Assembly: GCA_007695285.1 (NCBI GenBank)
Contig: REEC01000139.1
Coordinates: 1-48,751, forward strand
DNA: 48,751 bases
Source of the DNA: Spirochaetaceae bacterium
Lineage (GTDB): Bacteria > Spirochaetota > Spirochaetia > DSM-27196 > PXBQ01
Direction of reading: 5' to 3'
The position numbers and the translations under genes were made by a program. Below are positions 48,267-48,751 of this stretch, one piece after another. Every line of letters starts with the position of its first letter. The stretch's first letter is position 1. The notes under the pieces are model-generated. The model was not told the DNA's origin. It saw nothing but the letters and a program-made list of their open reading frames with translations, and made no database searches.

Positions 48267-48751
48267 ATGTATTCAGCTGTGGCTTTTGACGTGGACGGGA
48301 CGTTGTATCCGAACGCCGCTATGTATCGGCGTTCGTTTTTTTTCGCGCTCCGTCACGCGCGTCTTCTCCATCACTACCGTATCGTAAGAAAAGAGCTGCG
48401 GCGAATCAGACCGATCGGGGATTTCCACCGTGTTCAGGCCGACAGACTCGCTGAAGCGCTCGGCATCGGTACGCCCGAGGCGCGTGATTTAATCGATCGC
48501 ATCATCTACCGGGAGTGGGAGTCCGTTCTGCATAAGGTGAAGCTGTACCCGGGTGCGCGCGACGTCCTCACGATGATTCGTGAACGAGGCGCGAAGCTCG
48601 CCGTGGTGTCGGACTTCCCGGTTCGGAAAAAAATGGGGATTCTGGGCCTCGACGGTCTCTGGGACTGTTTGATCTCCGCCGAGGAAACCGGATACTTGAA
48701 GCCGAACCCCGAGCCGTTCGTCGCGGCCGCCGAGTGTCTCGGTCTTTCCGC
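48267..48751 (+). CDS. HAD-superfamily hydrolase (3' end outside the window)
   Basis: The frame opens at ATG 48267, 19 bases after tonB, and runs off the end, giving 161 complete codons. It begins AVAFDVDGTLYPNAAMYR, which has the HAD catalytic motif I DxDGT, then a helical cap region (residues ~20-85), motif II VVSDFPV around residue 112-118, and the Lys of motif III in GYLKPNPEPF near 145-154. The subtype resembles phosphoglycolate-phosphatase- or pyrophosphatase-like HADs, but substrate cannot be told. GGACGGGTG lies upstream as a weak ribosome site. Confidence 0.88.
   Translation, partial: MYSAVAFDVDGTLYPNAAMYRRSFFFALRHARLLHHYRIVRKELRRIRPIGDFHRVQADRLAEALGIGTPEARDLIDRIIYREWESVLHKVKLYPGARDVLTMIRERGAKLAVVSDFPVRKKMGILGLDGLWDCLISAEETGYLKPNPEPFVAAAECLGLS

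Overview
The window is GC-rich chromosomal DNA, densely packed with genes on both strands, from a bacterium with two membranes. I read it as a free-living spirochaete (class Spirochaetia). The gene order rpsB-tsf-frr-uppS-cdsA-rseP, RNase Y followed by YmdB and TlyA, a FapA (DUF342) protein, and large TPR, lipoprotein and beta-barrel genes all fit this. The taxonomic call is inference from synteny and protein resemblance, not from a marker search. There are no phage, transposon or CRISPR features, and no intergenic stretch much longer than 300 bases; the largest (27780-28085) holds a tRNA.

Layout. 1-4140: a small membrane-anchored protein, then a minus-strand nitrogen module (NifA-like activator, amtB, glnK) with a near-perfect sigma-54 promoter before amtB and a terminator after glnK. 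4180-7925: minus-strand lipoprotein cluster lpoB / COG3014-type / LPP20-type, plus an unknown small protein. 7967-12640: plus-strand ribosomal and replication operon rpsF-ssb-rpsR-DUF2232-rplI-dnaB, then a ComFB-like gene with its own promoter. 12697-23315: a long minus-strand run of Nudix, MATE, DUF4321-like, maf, then rpsB-tsf-frr-uppS-cdsA-rseP and a WD40-type periplasmic propeller. 23379-26063: plus-strand flavin-binding protein, MOP-like membrane protein and a second ComFB-domain protein fused to a beta-sandwich-like domain. 26118-27779: FapA on the minus strand. 27882-34726: tRNA-Arg(CCG), PP2C phosphatase, two ECF-like membrane proteins, kbl, a DUF2007-like gene on the opposite strand, then rny-ymdB-tlyA. 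34689-35528: a GerMN protein on the minus strand. 35609-48751: ptsI-der-(MerR fused to a nucleotidyltransferase-like domain)-(secreted NCSGF-motif cysteine protein), then TPR protein, outer-membrane barrel, exbB, exbD, tonB, and a HAD phosphatase cut by the window end.

How they work together. The first module senses and imports ammonium. The lipoprotein cluster probably activates a penicillin-binding protein from the outer membrane. The rps/tsf/frr and rpsF/rplI/dnaB operons are core translation and replication, and uppS/cdsA/rseP add lipid-carrier synthesis and envelope quality control. The terminal TPR-barrel-ExbBD-TonB block looks like a self-contained energised outer-membrane uptake or assembly system.

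Most notable: (1) a MerR DNA-binding domain fused to what looks like a degenerate UDP-sugar pyrophosphorylase fold; (2) at least five genes whose -10 box lies 6-9 bases before the start codon with no Shine-Dalgarno, including a symmetrical divergent pair sharing one -35 region, which points to leaderless mRNAs; (3) two ComFB-family proteins, one with a new C-terminal fusion; (4) ribosomal proteins S18, L9 and S2 with long charged low-complexity extensions, the L9 stop codon being a one-base change inside a 21-bp tandem repeat.
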